Notes under the pieces: model-generated
What the model was told of the DNA's origin: nothing
Database searches by the model: none
What the model saw: only the letters and a program-made list of their open reading frames with translations
Translations under genes and position numbers: made by a program
From: Azolla caroliniana
Taxonomy: Eukaryota > Polypodiophyta
NCBI GenBank assembly: GCA_043228905.1
Contig: JBHGNT010000003.1
Coordinates: 8,866,001 to 8,930,000, forward strand
DNA length: 64,000 bases
Reading direction: 5' to 3'
Shown: positions 45,059 to 57,292 of the stretch, piece after piece
How positions within the stretch are numbered: position 1 is the stretch's first letter
How the letters are laid out: every line of letters starts with the position of its first letter

Positions 45059-45070
45059 GCTCTGATACCA
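45059..45070 (-). other. Primer binding site of the young Copia
   Basis: Plus strand gctctgatacca next to the 5' LTR; matches initiator-Met tRNA. Confidence 0.93.
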
Positions 45071-45491
45071 TGTAAACGTAAGTGTTTGCGGAAGCGTAAA
45101 ACAGAGAACAACACAGAGAGAGAGAGAGAGAGAGAGAGTGAGAGCGAGAGAGACAGAGAGAGCAGAACGCTATTTCAAAATTATATCAAGACTTTGTACA
45201 CACACTATGCTAAGTAGCACTATTTATACAAGTCCTCTTGGGACTGACAGAAGTACCATGTACTTCAATGCTCACATGAGCATCTGACACTTACTACGAG
45301 ACTATAGCTACCTAGTAGTCTATCCTGTACTAGGCTTCCAATTGGACTGTCGGTTACGGATTGCACCCGGCCTCCACTGCTTGCCGGTTCGGTTGATCAC
45401 CGTCATACCGATCCGTTTCGCCCGATCCGTCTCGCTCACCGGCTCCGGCTTATTCAGCCGATCCGGCTCCGGTTGAGCTTGCCGCTCAACA
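45071..45491 (-). repeat. 5' LTR of the young Copia
   Basis: Right copy, 421 bp, with a pure GA tract at 45115-45140 in place of the GACA tract of the other LTR. Minus-strand TATA sequence within cactatttatacaagtcc. Confidence 0.93.
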
Positions 45492-45496
45492 GTACG

Positions 45497-45950
45497 CACT
45501 ATGGCCATTATGAGTTTTTGGTTATGCCTTTTGGTTTGATCAATGCTCCGGCTACATTTCAAGAAGAAATGAATGACATTTTCCGGGAACAACTTGGAAA
45601 ATTTGTCGTTATTTTCTTGGATGATATTTTAGTTTATAGTCGTACATTACAAGAACATGTTAAACATGTCCGCTTTGTTTTACAAACATTGCGTGACAAA
45701 CAGTTTTATGCAAATATCTCAAAATGTGAGTTCTTCAAGAAATCAATTACTTATCTTGGACATCTCATAACCGAACGAGGAGTTGAAATTGATCCTTCTC
45801 ACATCGAGAAAATCAAGTTTTGGCCCACTCTTCGAAATATTCGAGAAGTTCGATCATTCCTTGGTTTTGTCAGGTTTTTGCGAAAATCCCTTCGTAATTA
45901 CTCCCAATTGACGACGTTGTTTACTGATCTTCTAAAAGGTCAAACGCGTA
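45497..45950 (+). pseudogene. RT and RNase H start of gypsy element C, second part
   Basis: Continues the RT of 37544-39512 after the Copia insertion: HYGHYEFLVMPFGLINA, FLDDILVYSRTLQEH (YLDD-type box as FLDD), FFKKSITYLGHLI, VRSFLGFVRFLRKSLRNY. It ends at TDLLKGQ near 45945, where sequence of chromovirus copy B takes over. RNase H, integrase and 3' LTR of element C are missing. Confidence 0.88.
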
Positions 45951-48900
45951 AGTCTACACAACCTATTGTCTCGAAACCAATCAGCATGAGACGTCATAGA
46001 TTGGAGAACAAGAGAAATCCAGTATCGACAAGCCCGAGGATCTACTCATAAGATTGCAACCATTTCGCTACATCAGTTGCGGGAAGAAGGACGCAAGGAA
46101 GAAATGTTTCTCTTCACAATATTAGTAAAACCCTCTGACACCACCAAAGAGGAGTCCACCGTTCAACTTCCAAACAAGTATCATCATAATGCCGATGTGT
46201 TCGATAAAGTACAAGCCAATATGCTTCCTCTCCATCGACCGCATGATTGCCCCATCGATTTACAACCGGGAAAAGAGCCACCATGGGGACTGATCTACAA
46301 TTTGTCACCAACTGAACTAGAATTCCTTCAAGCCTATATAGAGGAGAATTTGGAAAATGGTTTCATTCAGCATTCGAAATCTCCAGCCAGCGCACCCATT
46401 TTCTTCATCAAGAAAAAGGATGGATCACTTCGTCTCATTGTAGATTACCGTGGCTTGAATAAGGTCACCATCAGAAATAGGTATGCACTTCCCCTTATCT
46501 GAAGTATTTTAGAACGGATCAATGGTGCAAGATTCTTCACGAAGATTGACTTACGGGGAGCATATAACGTCGTACGGATCCGACCAGGAGATGAATGGAA
46601 GACCGCGTTTCGCACCAAATGTGGGCACTTCGAGTATACGGTCATGTTGTTCGGCCTCACTAATGCACTAGCAGTCTTCCAGCACATGGCAAATGATATA
46701 TTCCAAGATCTCTTGGATGTTTGTTTGATCATCTATTTGGATGATCTACTGGTTTATTCGAAGACCCAAGAAGAGCATGATTCTCATGTAATGTTAGTAC
46801 TAAAATGACTTCGAGAACATGGTCTTTATGCAAAACTAGAAAAATGTAGTTTCGGGTGCAACCAGGTGGAATTTCTGGGCTATGTCATCTCCTCGAAAGG
46901 CATCTCCATGGATCCAACTAAGGTCAAAACGGTGGTAGAGTGGCAAACTCCGCATTCATTGCGAGATGTGCAATGCTTTTTAGACTTTGCTAATTTCTAC
47001 CGCAAGTTTATACAGGATTACTCAAAGCTTGTTTTGCCTCTCACACAACTTACTAAGAAGGGACAATCGTTTGTTTGGTCTGAAGAAGCGGACATGGCTT
47101 TTGAGAATCTTAAGAAGGCATTTACATCGGCTCCTATTCTAGCTCACGTTGATCCGGAAAAACCATTCATCATGGAAGTAGACGCGTCGGATTTCGCATT
47201 GGGTAGCATTATGTCACAACAAGGTAATGATGAAAAGCTAAATCCTTTGGATTTCCACTCACGCAAGTTTGACGCCGCTGAAATCAACTATGAAATTCAT
47301 GATAAGGAGCTATTAGCAATAGTGGACTCTTTTATGCAATGGAGGCATTTTCTAGAGGGATCCTCTCATTGAGTCACCGTATTCAGTGATCACAAAAACC
47401 TTGCCTACTTTCAGAGTGCTCATGTGTTAAATCAACGTCAAGCTCGGTGGGCCCAATTCCTCACGCGTTTTGACTTCAAATTTACATATTGTCCGAGGAA
47501 GCACCAAGGGAAGGCAGATGCATTATCACGGCGTTCGTATCTAGCACCGCGTCCCGGCGAGCCAGCTTTTGATAACCAAAAGCAATTAGTCTTGGGACCG
47601 GCATGACTACAACCAACACATGTCTTCGACATGCCCTTGGATTCCCACATTATCAGTACCATACGTGAGGACTTGAATATAGATGCTTTCGCCCAAGCCA
47701 TTCTAGCACAAATTGATCCCTCTCGAGCATCTTGTTCACAGTCGCAACAACCAGGTACGAACTATCGACAATTAGAATGTCATGATGGATTACTATTCTT
47801 TAAGAAACTCTTGTATGTTCCTAATGGTTCTTGCCGCCTTCGAGTAGTCCAAAACTGTCATGACACATATACAACTGGGCATTTTGGTAGTACTAAGACA
47901 TTAGATTTAGTACAACGATTTGTCGAAGATTTTGTTCGGACTTGTGATACATGTTGTAGAGCAAAAATGCCAAGGCATCATCCATATGGTTTGTTAGAAC
48001 CATTACCAATTCCAAGCAAGTTGTGGCAATCCATTGCTCTAGATTTCATCACAGATCTTCCAGTCTCTAAGGGATTCAATGTGATTTTAACAGTAGTAGA
48101 TCGATATACGAAGATGGCTCATTTCCTACCATGTACTAAGGAAATCACTTGTGAAGAAACCGCCGAAATTGTCATGCGTGAATTATGTCGGCATCATGGC
48201 CTTCCTGATAATATCATCAGCGACCGTGGACCCTAGTTCGTCTCGAAATTCTGGAAGCACCTTTTTTAAATGCTCAAGGTCACTTGTAACCTCTTCTCCG
48301 GCTACCACCCACAAACAGACAGCCAAGAAGAACAAACAAATTAAACGCTAGAGCAATATCTTCGGTGCTTTCTAAGCTATCATCGGGATGACTAGGTGGA
48401 TATTCTCCACTTTGCCAAATTTACCTATAATAACACTCTCCACTCATCAACTAAAGTTACGCCATTTTATGCTTATACGGGTTGTCACCCCCGGTGGTGT
48501 GTATTTGAAACCTTGGAGTTATCCACAAATCCTTGCGCAGAGGATCGTTTGGAGCGGTTACGTAAGTTACAAGCAGATTTATTTACTCATCTACAGCAAG
48601 CTCAACAAACACACAAGGTTTACGCGGATCGTCATTGGCTTCCATACAGTTTTAACATTGGAGATCAGGTATGACTACTACGACGACACATCAAGACTAC
48701 TCGCCCATGCGAGAAGTTGGATTATCGATGATTAGGTCCTTTCCGTATTATTGGAAAGATTAATGATGTCGCTTTTCGTCTCGATCTACCCCGCAACTTT
48801 GCATACATCCGGTGTTTCATAGTTCTCTCCTCTTCCACAACCTCCACCCCCGATCGAACTTGAAGATAGACCTAAGTACGAGGTTGCCACCATCCTCGAT

Positions 48901-49096
48901 TCCAAGATTGTTCGCAACAAGCTCTACTATTTAGTCGATTGGCTAGGATATAGTCCCAGCAAGCGTACTTGGGAACCAATAGAGAATGTGACCAATGCTC
49001 GTGCTCTTCTTGATGACTTCCATCGTCAATATCTAGATAAACCGGGTCCTCAATCCAAAACGACTCGTGACACTCGTTGTTTTAAAAGGGGGATAG
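45951..49096 (+). pseudogene. Protease to chromodomain region of chromovirus copy B
   Basis: Begins inside the gag-protease linker ([17 protein letters not shown] in shifted frame near 46040). [63 protein letters not shown] (46730). RNase H: FIMEVDASDFALGS and NYEIHDKELLAIVDSF. Integrase: CDTCCRAKMPRHHPYG, ALDFITDLPVSKGF and CRHHGLPDNIISDRGP. A chromodomain follows (YEVATILDSKIVRNKLYYL, VDWLGYSPSKRTWEPI, 48870-49020). Stops at 46499-46501, 46806-46808, 47370-47372, 47604-47606, 48234-48236 and more, with a few frameshifts. Confidence 0.92.
49084..49096 (+). other. Polypurine tract of chromovirus copy B
   Basis: AAAAGGGGGATAG directly before the LTR start TGTCATGATATGG. Confidence 0.8.
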
Positions 49097-49525
49097 TGTC
49101 ATGATATGGCAAGACTCAAACCCATGACCTTATGTTACATGAGTCGATCTCTTGACCATTACACTATCTATAGCAATACATAGGATTTTATTTTTATTTA
49201 TGTTTTACTATAGAAAATTAATGTATATTCCAGATTTCTCTAGAACATTCTAGAAGCTTCAGGACTACTCCTGAGAACACTGTAAAAGGAGGCACAATGT
49301 ATTATTTCGAACCAAATCGGTTCAACGCCAGTCTTAAGCCTCCTAGCCTTCCTTGTATATTCTTCTCACATAATATATCGTTGTCATCATCATTTTCTCT
49401 CCCTCGATCTCTCTCTCTCTCTCTCTCTCTCCTTCTCTTGAGTGTTCTACACACTCTATTCCTCTTAGTACTAATATTCCTCTCTTAGTACTAATTTCTT
49501 CTCTGTCTTAGTACTATTCTTGACA
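49097..49525 (+). repeat. 3' LTR of chromovirus copy B
   Basis: Matches the LTR at 27625-28066. Ends tactattcttgaca; beyond it a Copia gag of opposite orientation begins, so copy B was inserted into that gag. Confidence 0.9.
49243..49260 (+). promoter_or_regulatory. Perfect four-unit heat-shock-element-like motif, copy B LTR
   Basis: GAA-ca-TTC-ta-GAA-gc-TTC, the same arrangement as in copy A though one spacer base differs. Confidence 0.7.
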
Positions 49526-49980
49526 GCATATCTGCACCATTTCATCATCATCAATGTTAACATTGATCAACTTGAGGGCGTCACACAGCTCCTTGATCTT
49601 CAAGGTGTAACTACTTATTGACATACCCCTCTATTGAATATTGTTCAACTTTTGACAGAGTTGAAGCTTGAGAGTAGCCGTATTGGCCAAAAAGATTTTC
49701 TTGAGGTTCCCCCACGCCTCCTTCGGCATTTTTTCCTCTCGAATGTAGCCGAGCATGTGATCATGTACGCATGATGCAAGGCAATACAGCATACGGCTCG
49801 CAGCCTACTTCCAGGCTGGGTAGTCAGTGTGCGTCAGGTTGGGTTGTGTTTCTTGTGCGCTTTCGATGTAGTCCCAAATAACCTCGGCCGACAAGGTATT
49901 GGTGCATCTTGTATTCCCAAGATGCAAAATTGTTTTTGTCGAGTTTCTTAGTAGGAAGAGTGCTTCCCATCTGAGTATTC
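49526..49980 (-). pseudogene. Copia gag fragment, element D
   Basis: Minus strand from ATG 49980: MNTQMGSTLPTKKLDKNNF, ASWEYKMHQYLVGRGY, then in a shifted frame PKEAWGNLKKIFLANTA, LKIKELCDALKLINVN and DEMVQIC. This is the Copia gag N-terminal region. It is cut at 49526 by the LTR of chromovirus copy B. Confidence 0.85.
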
Positions 49981-50112
49981 ATCTTGAGTCTTCTTCTTCT
50001 TCTCTGTGATACACACTATGCAAGTTGTTGCTACAATGATTAGTCGGTTCTTCGTGAACGTAGGCTTAGACACAACAACACATGCGAATAAGCTTGGTTC
50101 AAACTACCAATC

Positions 50113-50124
50113 ACTCTGATACCA
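50113..50124 (-). other. Primer binding site of Copia element D
   Basis: Plus strand actctgatacca, one base from the canonical initiator-Met site, next to TGTAAATAAAC. Confidence 0.85.
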
Positions 50125-50621
50125 TGTAAATAAACAAGAGTGATAATGTGCAGTAGAAGTGATATGTGTGTGTGAGAGAAGGAGAGAAATAGAGAGAGCT
50201 CAAGGTATATAGAAAACCCAAGTAAAAACTGTATTAACAAGGAGCAAAATACAAGAATAACCAACAACAACAACAATTACAAGGGAGGTGAGAGAGCACT
50301 TATATAGTCACCTTCCCACTATTCTCTTTCTACAACCATCACTTAACTAAAGAGAGGTGGAGTCTTAACTACACATAGAACTATAAGATTCTATGACACA
50401 CTAGTTACTATAGTAGGTGGTGGGGTGTTCACACATTAGGGTGTGTTCCCACACTAGGGAAGTTGAGTTTGATTCTCAACAAAAAGCAACATGAACCCAA
50501 AACACCAACTTGCCTCAATTTTAACCAACTCAAGGAATGAGCATTTCCCCAAGACTATGCTAACAAAATAAATGTCGAAGAGAAAATCCTAGGCACTGAG
50601 GACCTATAATACACTAAGACA
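50125..50621 (-). repeat. LTR of Copia element D
   Basis: On the minus strand runs from TGTCTTAGTGT to TTATTTACA (497 bp) and ends at the primer binding site. TATA sequence on the minus strand (CTATATAAGTGC) near 50300. On its outer side the minus strand has TTTAGGGGGG (50622-50631), which looks like a polypurine tract, so the same LTR may be shared by two tandem elements. Confidence 0.75.
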
Positions 50622-51789
50622 CCCCCCTAAAGAGCTGAATGTTGCACTTTGACAATAAATCTCTCTTAGGAAGTGTACAAATCAATTGGGAACTTGGAGG
50701 CACAAAACCATAATTTTAACAATATACTAATATTGGTCGTCGATGGATCTTGGATCTATACATCGAAGTGCTTGGTGCTAGCAATGCATGTGAAGAATAG
50801 AATGTGGAATGAGGAATATCAAGATACATGTAGATGTTTAAGAGGTTCGCGAGGAAGGAGGAGGGATTTGTGATGATATCTGGTCAAGTTTGAAAGGAGA
50901 GGTGCATAGGTTGGTCATAGGAACATACAAGTGGTTTGTGGGTGGGGGGAACCCCCTTGCATGTTGGATAACTAGATTCAGGTCGGGCTTTGGCATGAAT
51001 ATGAGAAGGCACTCAATGTATAAGCAACACACATGAAGACACCCATGTTGTTTCACTTCATTAGAGTTAAGTTATGCAATTGATTGGTATGAGCGCTTGA
51101 CGCATGCTTGTGATAGACACAGTCGGTGTAGCAACTTCTGCTTACACACACACAGGGCTGACTAGATGTATGTATGTATGTATGTATGTATGTATGTATG
51201 TATGTATGTATGTATGTATGTGCCCCCCACAACTTAACAAGTTCCACAAGGCACATACATACACACCATTCTACTTGATCGATTTTCTTGAAGATGCAAT
51301 GGGTTTAATGTCCCACATATAAAGGCATTCATAAAACTGAAGCTTTTATATAAGCCATGAGTAGAGGTGTCCTATCACGACTATACTTGAACAGGATCTG
51401 TTCTATAGTTCGTACCTCTTGTGTGAGCAATTCTCTGCTCAGACAATGCCTGCACTACTCGGAAGATGAAGTATGTGCTCCATCTGCCAGAGCGCGAATA
51501 CACTCAAATCTCTCCTTCCTCTCACCAGAGGAAGAAGAGGCTGTTGATGACCGTCCTGCAGCGTGAATAATTCCCACCTGCAGTGAAGGCGGATGAGCGA
51601 TCTGACGAGTTCCTTTTTTGTTTTCGTTTAATTTTAATGATTCCTTCTTCTTTTGCAAAATTGCACCAATCGAAATGGAGAAGGTAAAGGGTGGATGAGC
51701 GACCTCACGAGATATCTTTCTGTGATATCAATTCACTGTATGTGCTAGTAAAAAGAAATGGAACAAAGATACTACTACTTTCCTGGGAT
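50622..51789. other. Unassigned stretch with a TATG microsatellite
   Basis: No recognisable coding region. (TATG)n lies at 51167-51221; the Cys-Met-Tyr-Val frame over it is a translation of the repeat. 50622-50680 may hold the 3' end of another Copia (see the LTR entry). Confidence 0.5.
51167..51221. repeat. TATG microsatellite
   Basis: About 14 uninterrupted TATG units. Confidence 0.95.
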
Positions 51790-52790
51790 GGCCCCTCCTT
51801 CCATGGCCTGAGCCTTGGAATACTACTGGCAGGCTCTTGTAATGTATGTTGTACTGGAATGTATGGGAAAACCAAGGAAACCTGCTACCTCTCTCTTTGG
51901 CGTATGTGCTAGGAATGAGAAGGAACAGAACAGGATCCCATATTCCTTTAATTGCCTTTCCTTGGCTTTTGGAATTCTGGCATACTCTTGTAATTTATGT
52001 TGTATTGGAATGTATGGGAAACCAAGGGAAACCTGATACCACTCTCTTGGTGTATGGGCAAGGAAAGAAAAGGAACAGGATACCACTTTACTGCGATTGC
52101 CTTTGCTTGGCCTGGAATTCTGGTATGCTCTTGTAATGTCTGTTCTACTGCCATATATGGGTTTGCTAGGACATCAAGGGAATGTGATACCACTCTCTAT
52201 GGTGTAAACAAAAATTCCCCAGCCTTGACTGTTGGGCATGCGATATAGCAAGCAACAGAATTAGCATCATCCATTGTGTGTGTACTAGGCACACATGATG
52301 CTACACCTGTACGAAAACACAACTTTGGAGTTGTGGATGGATCTCCAAATTCGGATCAAGATCCAATGCATGAACGAAATTCTGGTACATTTCTTGTAAT
52401 GTATGTTGGTAATGGCATTGATGGGTTAGGGAAGAAAGAGAACTCAATACTACTCTCCTATCATGTGCTGTTCCCAACCTCAGATTGTTGTGTGCCCTCA
52501 GAATGTATGCTTGTACTATCATGTCTGGGTTATGAAACAAAGGGAACATGAGACTGCTCCCCTCATACAACCTTTTCTCAAACCGAAACACTGGCCCGTT
52601 CTTATAATGTATCTTGATATTGTTCCTGTATGGTTTATTCTGAAACAAAGGGAACACGATGCTATTGTAATGGTTCTTTATGCCACAGTTGATGGGTTAG
52701 GAAGCCTACAGAACATGCTACTACCATACTCCCCTAGTATGCCCTTTTCTGTCTCCAAAATCCTAGCATGTCCTCTGCTGCCTATTTCAA
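51790..52790. repeat. Degenerate tandem repeat, unit about 145-150 bp, six or seven copies
   Basis: Blocks recur in order: ggaattctgg, ctcttgtaatgtatgttgta, atgtatggga, aaccaagggaaacctgatacc, actctcttggtgtatg, aaaggaacag. Clear copies begin near 51810, 51960 and 52115; more diverged copies (cttgtaatgtatgttggtaat, gaaacaaagggaacatgag, gaaacaaagggaacacgatg) lie near 52390, 52500 and 52600. No homologous transposon part was recognised. Confidence 0.75.
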
Positions 52791-53098
52791 GCAGAAATAA
52801 AAGCCTGTATATGTGGCAGATGACCTTTGGTTACCCTACTAGCTGCCCACTAAATTTGGATCAGCGATTCAACCGATTCGCCCATGCTTACACTAAAATT
52901 GGTGTTTTGGCAGTGTTTCAAATCAAAAGGTACGCACGCATAATAGTCCACCATTTCTTGCTCTACTTGTGATGGAGAGTATCATCGGCATGTTGACAGA
53001 TCGAAGTGTAAACCAAATAGAGGAAACCACACCACAAGGTTACTTAGAAAATGTACCATGAGCTGTAATACTATACCAAGTCAGTAAATTCCAATAAA

Positions 53099-56000
53099 TT
53101 GAGTAAGCTGTATTTGTCAGTGCTTCGTATTGGTTATCAATGTAGTAGGATAAGGATAAGGACAAAGAGAAGGCCAATGTGGCCTCTTGTGTCATCATTT
53201 GAGGAGCCTTTAGATGCAGAAGATATTCTTTGTGTTACTATGGCAACAGATCATCGTGAAGTTAATGGTGCATCTGTTTTTATTCATGCACAGGATATGT
53301 AGATTACAAAGACTGATCTAATTGACACCTTGCTTACTCTGAATGATGGGCAGTCACAAACATTGATTGTGGATTCAGGTGCATCATTTCATGTTACTCC
53401 CATTAAGGAGTGTTTTACTGCATTTCATGCAAGCAATCATGGACATGTATATCGTGTAAACAACCATGCTTTGTCTATTGAAGGTATTGGCACAATGCAT
53501 CTCACATTGAGTGGTATAATGAGTTGGTTTTGCATTATGTAAGATATGTACCAAGCATCAATAAAAGTGTATTGTCTGTTGAACAAATGGATATGCATGG
53601 ATATATTACTCTCCTTAAGAAATGGTCATGAAAGCGTATCAAAGGCTCTAGGCTAATTGTTAAAGGTATGAAGAAAAGGGACTCTGTATTGCTTGCATGG
53701 TAAAGCTTTGATGGGCAAGTTTATTGCTTTGGCTGAAATCCATTCACATAAGGAATTATGGCATAAAAAGCTTGGTCACATGAGCCAAAAAGACCTTGAT
53801 AAACTATATAACATGGACCAGTTTGATGCTAAAGGCTCAAAACGTGATTTTTGTAATGAATGTCAATATGGTAAGCAAGTAAAGAATTCCTACTACTCTG
53901 GTGTCTCATGTAAGCCTAATTTGCTTGATCTAGTTCATTTTGATGTTTGCAACATGCCCACCAAATCTATGGGGGTTGCTCTTTATATTTTTTTGTTTTG
54001 TTCATGACTAATCTAAGAAGCTTTGGGTATATTTGTTAAAATCTAAGGATAAAGCTTTTGTTGCATCCAAGAATTTTCTTGCATTTGTGACCACTCAAAC
54101 AAGTAGAAAGCTGAAATGCTTACACACAGATAATTGGGCGAGTTTACAAGTGCTGAATTTAATAGATTGGGAAAATCTTGGTATTAAGAGGGAGCTAATA
54201 GTCCCATACAACCCTCTTCCAATGGTGTGGTTGAAAGGTATAACAGGACTTTATGTGAGAGGGTGAGATGCATGTTGTCCACAGTTAATCTCCTGCATGG
54301 AGTTTGAGGAGAGGTGTTAAAAATTGTGGTTCATGTTTGCAATAGATCCCCTCATATGTGCTGAAAAGTGGCATTCCTAATGAGGTTTGGTTTGGCAAGG
54401 CAACTTCATATGGCCACCATGCATCTTTAGTTGTGATGGTTTGCGCATATAAGGCCTGAGTTGAGAAGCAAGTTAGATGCAAAGTTCATGAAAGGAATCT
54501 TTATGGGTTATGGAGATGAAGGTGAAATGGGCTACACAATTTGGCTACCACAACTCAAGAAGGTAATACGTAGACGAGATGTATTTAATGAGGCAAGTTT
54601 GGTAAAAAAATGATTGTGTCTGTAAGTGTGAGCATAAAAGAGTCAAATTTCAGAATGTGCAACCAAAAGTTAAATATGATATGAACCCTCGGGATGCACC
54701 AAGTTTGGCTGGAAATAATAATGAGCCAATGGTTATATAGCCAGATGATGTTGGATAACAAAATGATGCTTCTGATGGGCATATGCAACTACCTATTCAT
54801 GATGAAACAAGGTTGGAAATGATGTACAACAACCCATTAACGATGAAGATGTCAATGTACCGCGTGATGTAGATCCATTACCGAATAATGGGGATTATCG
54901 GGTAAAAAGATCTACACGGCTTAGGAGGCAAGTGAATAGATATGACCCCTTTATACATTACATTATGTTTTCAGATGAAGGTGAGCCTCTTACTTGTAAA
55001 CAAGCAAAACTATGTCAACAGAAGAAGAAGTGGGAGTTAGCCATGCAGGAAGAGATAACGCCTTGCATGAAAATGATACTTGGGATTTGGTCAAGTTGCT
55101 CAAAGGTTGGAAGGCCATTCTAAACAAGTGGGTATACAAAATCAAAACTGTTGATGGCAAACCCAAGTATAAGGCAAGGTTGGTTGCTAAGGGATATGCC
55201 TAAAACCCCTCTTTCCAAGATGTTTTCTCTCTAGTGGTTAAAATGATTACACAATGTGTTTGGTTGCGCTCACAACCGCCTTGGATTTGGATTTATTCCA
55301 AATGGATATTAATATTAAAACAACCTTTTTGCATGGTGATTTAGACAAAGAGTTGTATATGAAACAACTAGAAGGATATGTTATTCCTGGAAAAGAGAAT
55401 CTGGTATGCAAGTTGAAAAGGAGCTTATATGGGCTAAAACAGGCCCTCAAGCAATGGTATAAGAAGTTTGATGCATTATGCTCAAACATGGGTTCAAAAG
55501 AAGTCATGCAAACCACTGTTTGTACACCAAAAAGGATGAAGATGGCAACCCAATTATTCTTGTATTGTATGTAGATGATATGTTGCTCGTTAGGAAGAAA
55601 AAGAGCGTACTTAATGGTCGAAAACAATAGTTGACTTTGCATTCTTAATGAAAGACCTTGAGGAACCTGAGCATATTCTTGGTATGCTAATAAAAAGGGA
55701 TATGTAGCAATATACTTTGCATTTATCCCAAGAAAAGTACATTGAAAAAGTGTTGGATAGATTTAATGTGGCTGATGTTAAGTCTCTTGTGAGTACCACT
55801 ACAACCACATGTTCAGTTTTCCAAGGATGAATGTCCCAAAGATGATGGTGCAGCCAATTACATGAAGAATGTTCCATATGCATCAACTTCTAGTTCACTT
55901 ATGTATGTTATGGTTGCCACTCAACAATAAATTGTTCATGCAGTCGAAGTTGTTAGCAGGTTCATGGCTAATCTTGGTAGAGCTCATTGGGAGGCAATCA

Positions 56001-56562
56001 AGTCTATCTTGAGATATTTGAAAGGGACCAAAGGTAAATTGTTATGTTATGGAAAGGGTCCATTAGAGTTAAACGGATTTTGTGATTCAGGCAAGGAAAG
56101 TGAGGTGGATACACGCAAGTCCACAAGTGGCTATGCATACCCCCTTGCAGGTGGAGCTATTTCATGGTGCTCTATACTTCAAAGGATAGTTGCATTATCT
56201 ACTATAGAGGTTGAATATATCGACCACTGAGGCTTCCAAAGAAGCCATTTGGTTAGCCCGCTTGTTTAGTGAGTTCAGGATGCTTGAAAAAGACACTTGT
56301 TCTTGGATGTGATAGCTAGAGTGCCATATGTTTGGCAAAGAATGCAATGTTTCATGCTCACACAAAGCATATTGATGTGAGATAGCACTTCACCAGAGAA
56401 GCGCTAGAGGATGACCTAATCACTTTGATCAAGGTCAATACTTAACGGATTTCTACAAATGGTCTCACAAAGTTTCTACCCAAGGCACAATATCAGCTAT
56501 GTATACAGATGGTGGGAGTTACTTAGCTTAAAGGATCCTCCTTGGTCCTTTAAGTGGGAGGT
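53099..56562 (+). pseudogene. Decayed Copia Gag-Pol, element E
   Basis: Plus strand. Protease VDSGASFHVTPIKECF (53370). GAG-pre-integrase WHKKLGHMSQKDLDKLY and FCNECQYGKQVKNSYY (53760-53880). Integrase pieces 54030-54560. RT: WVYKIKTVDGKPKYKARLV (55130), DINIKTTFLHGDLDKELYM, SLYGLKQALKQWYKKF and YVDDM (55567). RNase H: RYLKGTKGKLLCYGKGP, DTRKSTSGYAYPLAG, and the closing ISTNGLTKFLPKAQYQ (56450-56490). Many stops and shifts. A purine tract (aagtgggaggt, 56552-56562) precedes a probable 3' LTR. Confidence 0.85.
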
Positions 56563-57092
56563 TGTTGGTGATGAAGGCCCTAACGACTCTCCTTTTTTGT
56601 ATATTTTGACCTTTCCATGTGAAAGCTCCCTCAGAGAGCTTTCTAGACACATCTTTCCTATCATTTTGGCCCCAATTTGGGGGTTATAGGCAATAACGAG
56701 AAGTTGTCTTATATTTTATCGTGCACTCAATGTGTGGTTTTACTTGATTGAAGTTAACCTATTTTGGCCTTAACATGGTAGATTAAAGACCTCTTCTTAA
56801 TTTATCTTTTTGATCCCTTAAACTCACATTGTCTCCATTCCCACATAAAGGCTCAATGCTTGTTTTGCAAAGTGTGCAACACACACGCCTCAACAATGCT
56901 ATATTTGATAGCCCTAACTTTTGTACATAGCTAGCTTACACCCATCCTTTGTTTGCACCAACCCCACATTTGTTCCACTCTCATGCCAATGGCCTTGGGC
57001 CGAGATTATCTCAAGTCAAAGGATGCATTTGAGCCTCTTTTTCAATTGGTCAAATTTCCCTTTTTCCTCCCACAGTTCCATAGAGATGATTC
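56563..57092 (+). repeat. Probable 3' LTR of Copia element E, first part
   Basis: Begins TGTTGGTGATGAAGGCCC after the polypurine tract of element E. No second LTR copy was found, and the sequence is cut at 57092 by another Copia (target copy GATTC at 57088-57092), so it should continue at 62921. The right end is not defined. Confidence 0.5.
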
Positions 57093-57292
57093 AATTGAAA
57101 AATGAGAAGGCACATTTGTTCAATAATATACATTGGTATGTCACAATAGGAGGGAGAAAATACAAAGATTGCTCATATTTACATGAGGAGAAAGTTCCTC
57201 TTTATAAAGGCCAAGATCTGGCCGTTGGGTTAACTAGCTATTGGAGCTAACTAGCCGTTGGGCTAGCCGCTATAACTTTTAATCATTCAACA
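57093..57292 (-). repeat. 3' LTR of Copia element F
   Basis: 200 bp. Shares atgagaaggcacatttgttc, ggagggagaaaatacaaag and ggccaagatctggccgttgg with the right LTR. Confidence 0.9.

Larger units (their letters stand above)
39513..45491 (-). mobile_element. Nearly intact Copia element, family alpha
   Basis: 5979 bp, bounded by TGTAAACG and CTCAACA, with target duplication GTACG at 39508-39512 and 45492-45496 in the RT gene of gypsy element C. LTRs 39513-39939 (427 bp) and 45071-45491 (421 bp) differ at about eight bases plus the GA/GACA microsatellite, so the insertion is recent. The polyprotein keeps one frame with three nonsense codons. Confidence 0.95.

Noticed and set aside
51053-51322. Frames with TYIH and CMYV repeats
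   Set aside because: Translation of the TATG microsatellite.
51815-52193. Several overlapping frames of 70-96 codons on both strands
   Set aside because: All lie in the degenerate tandem repeat and change with the repeat period.
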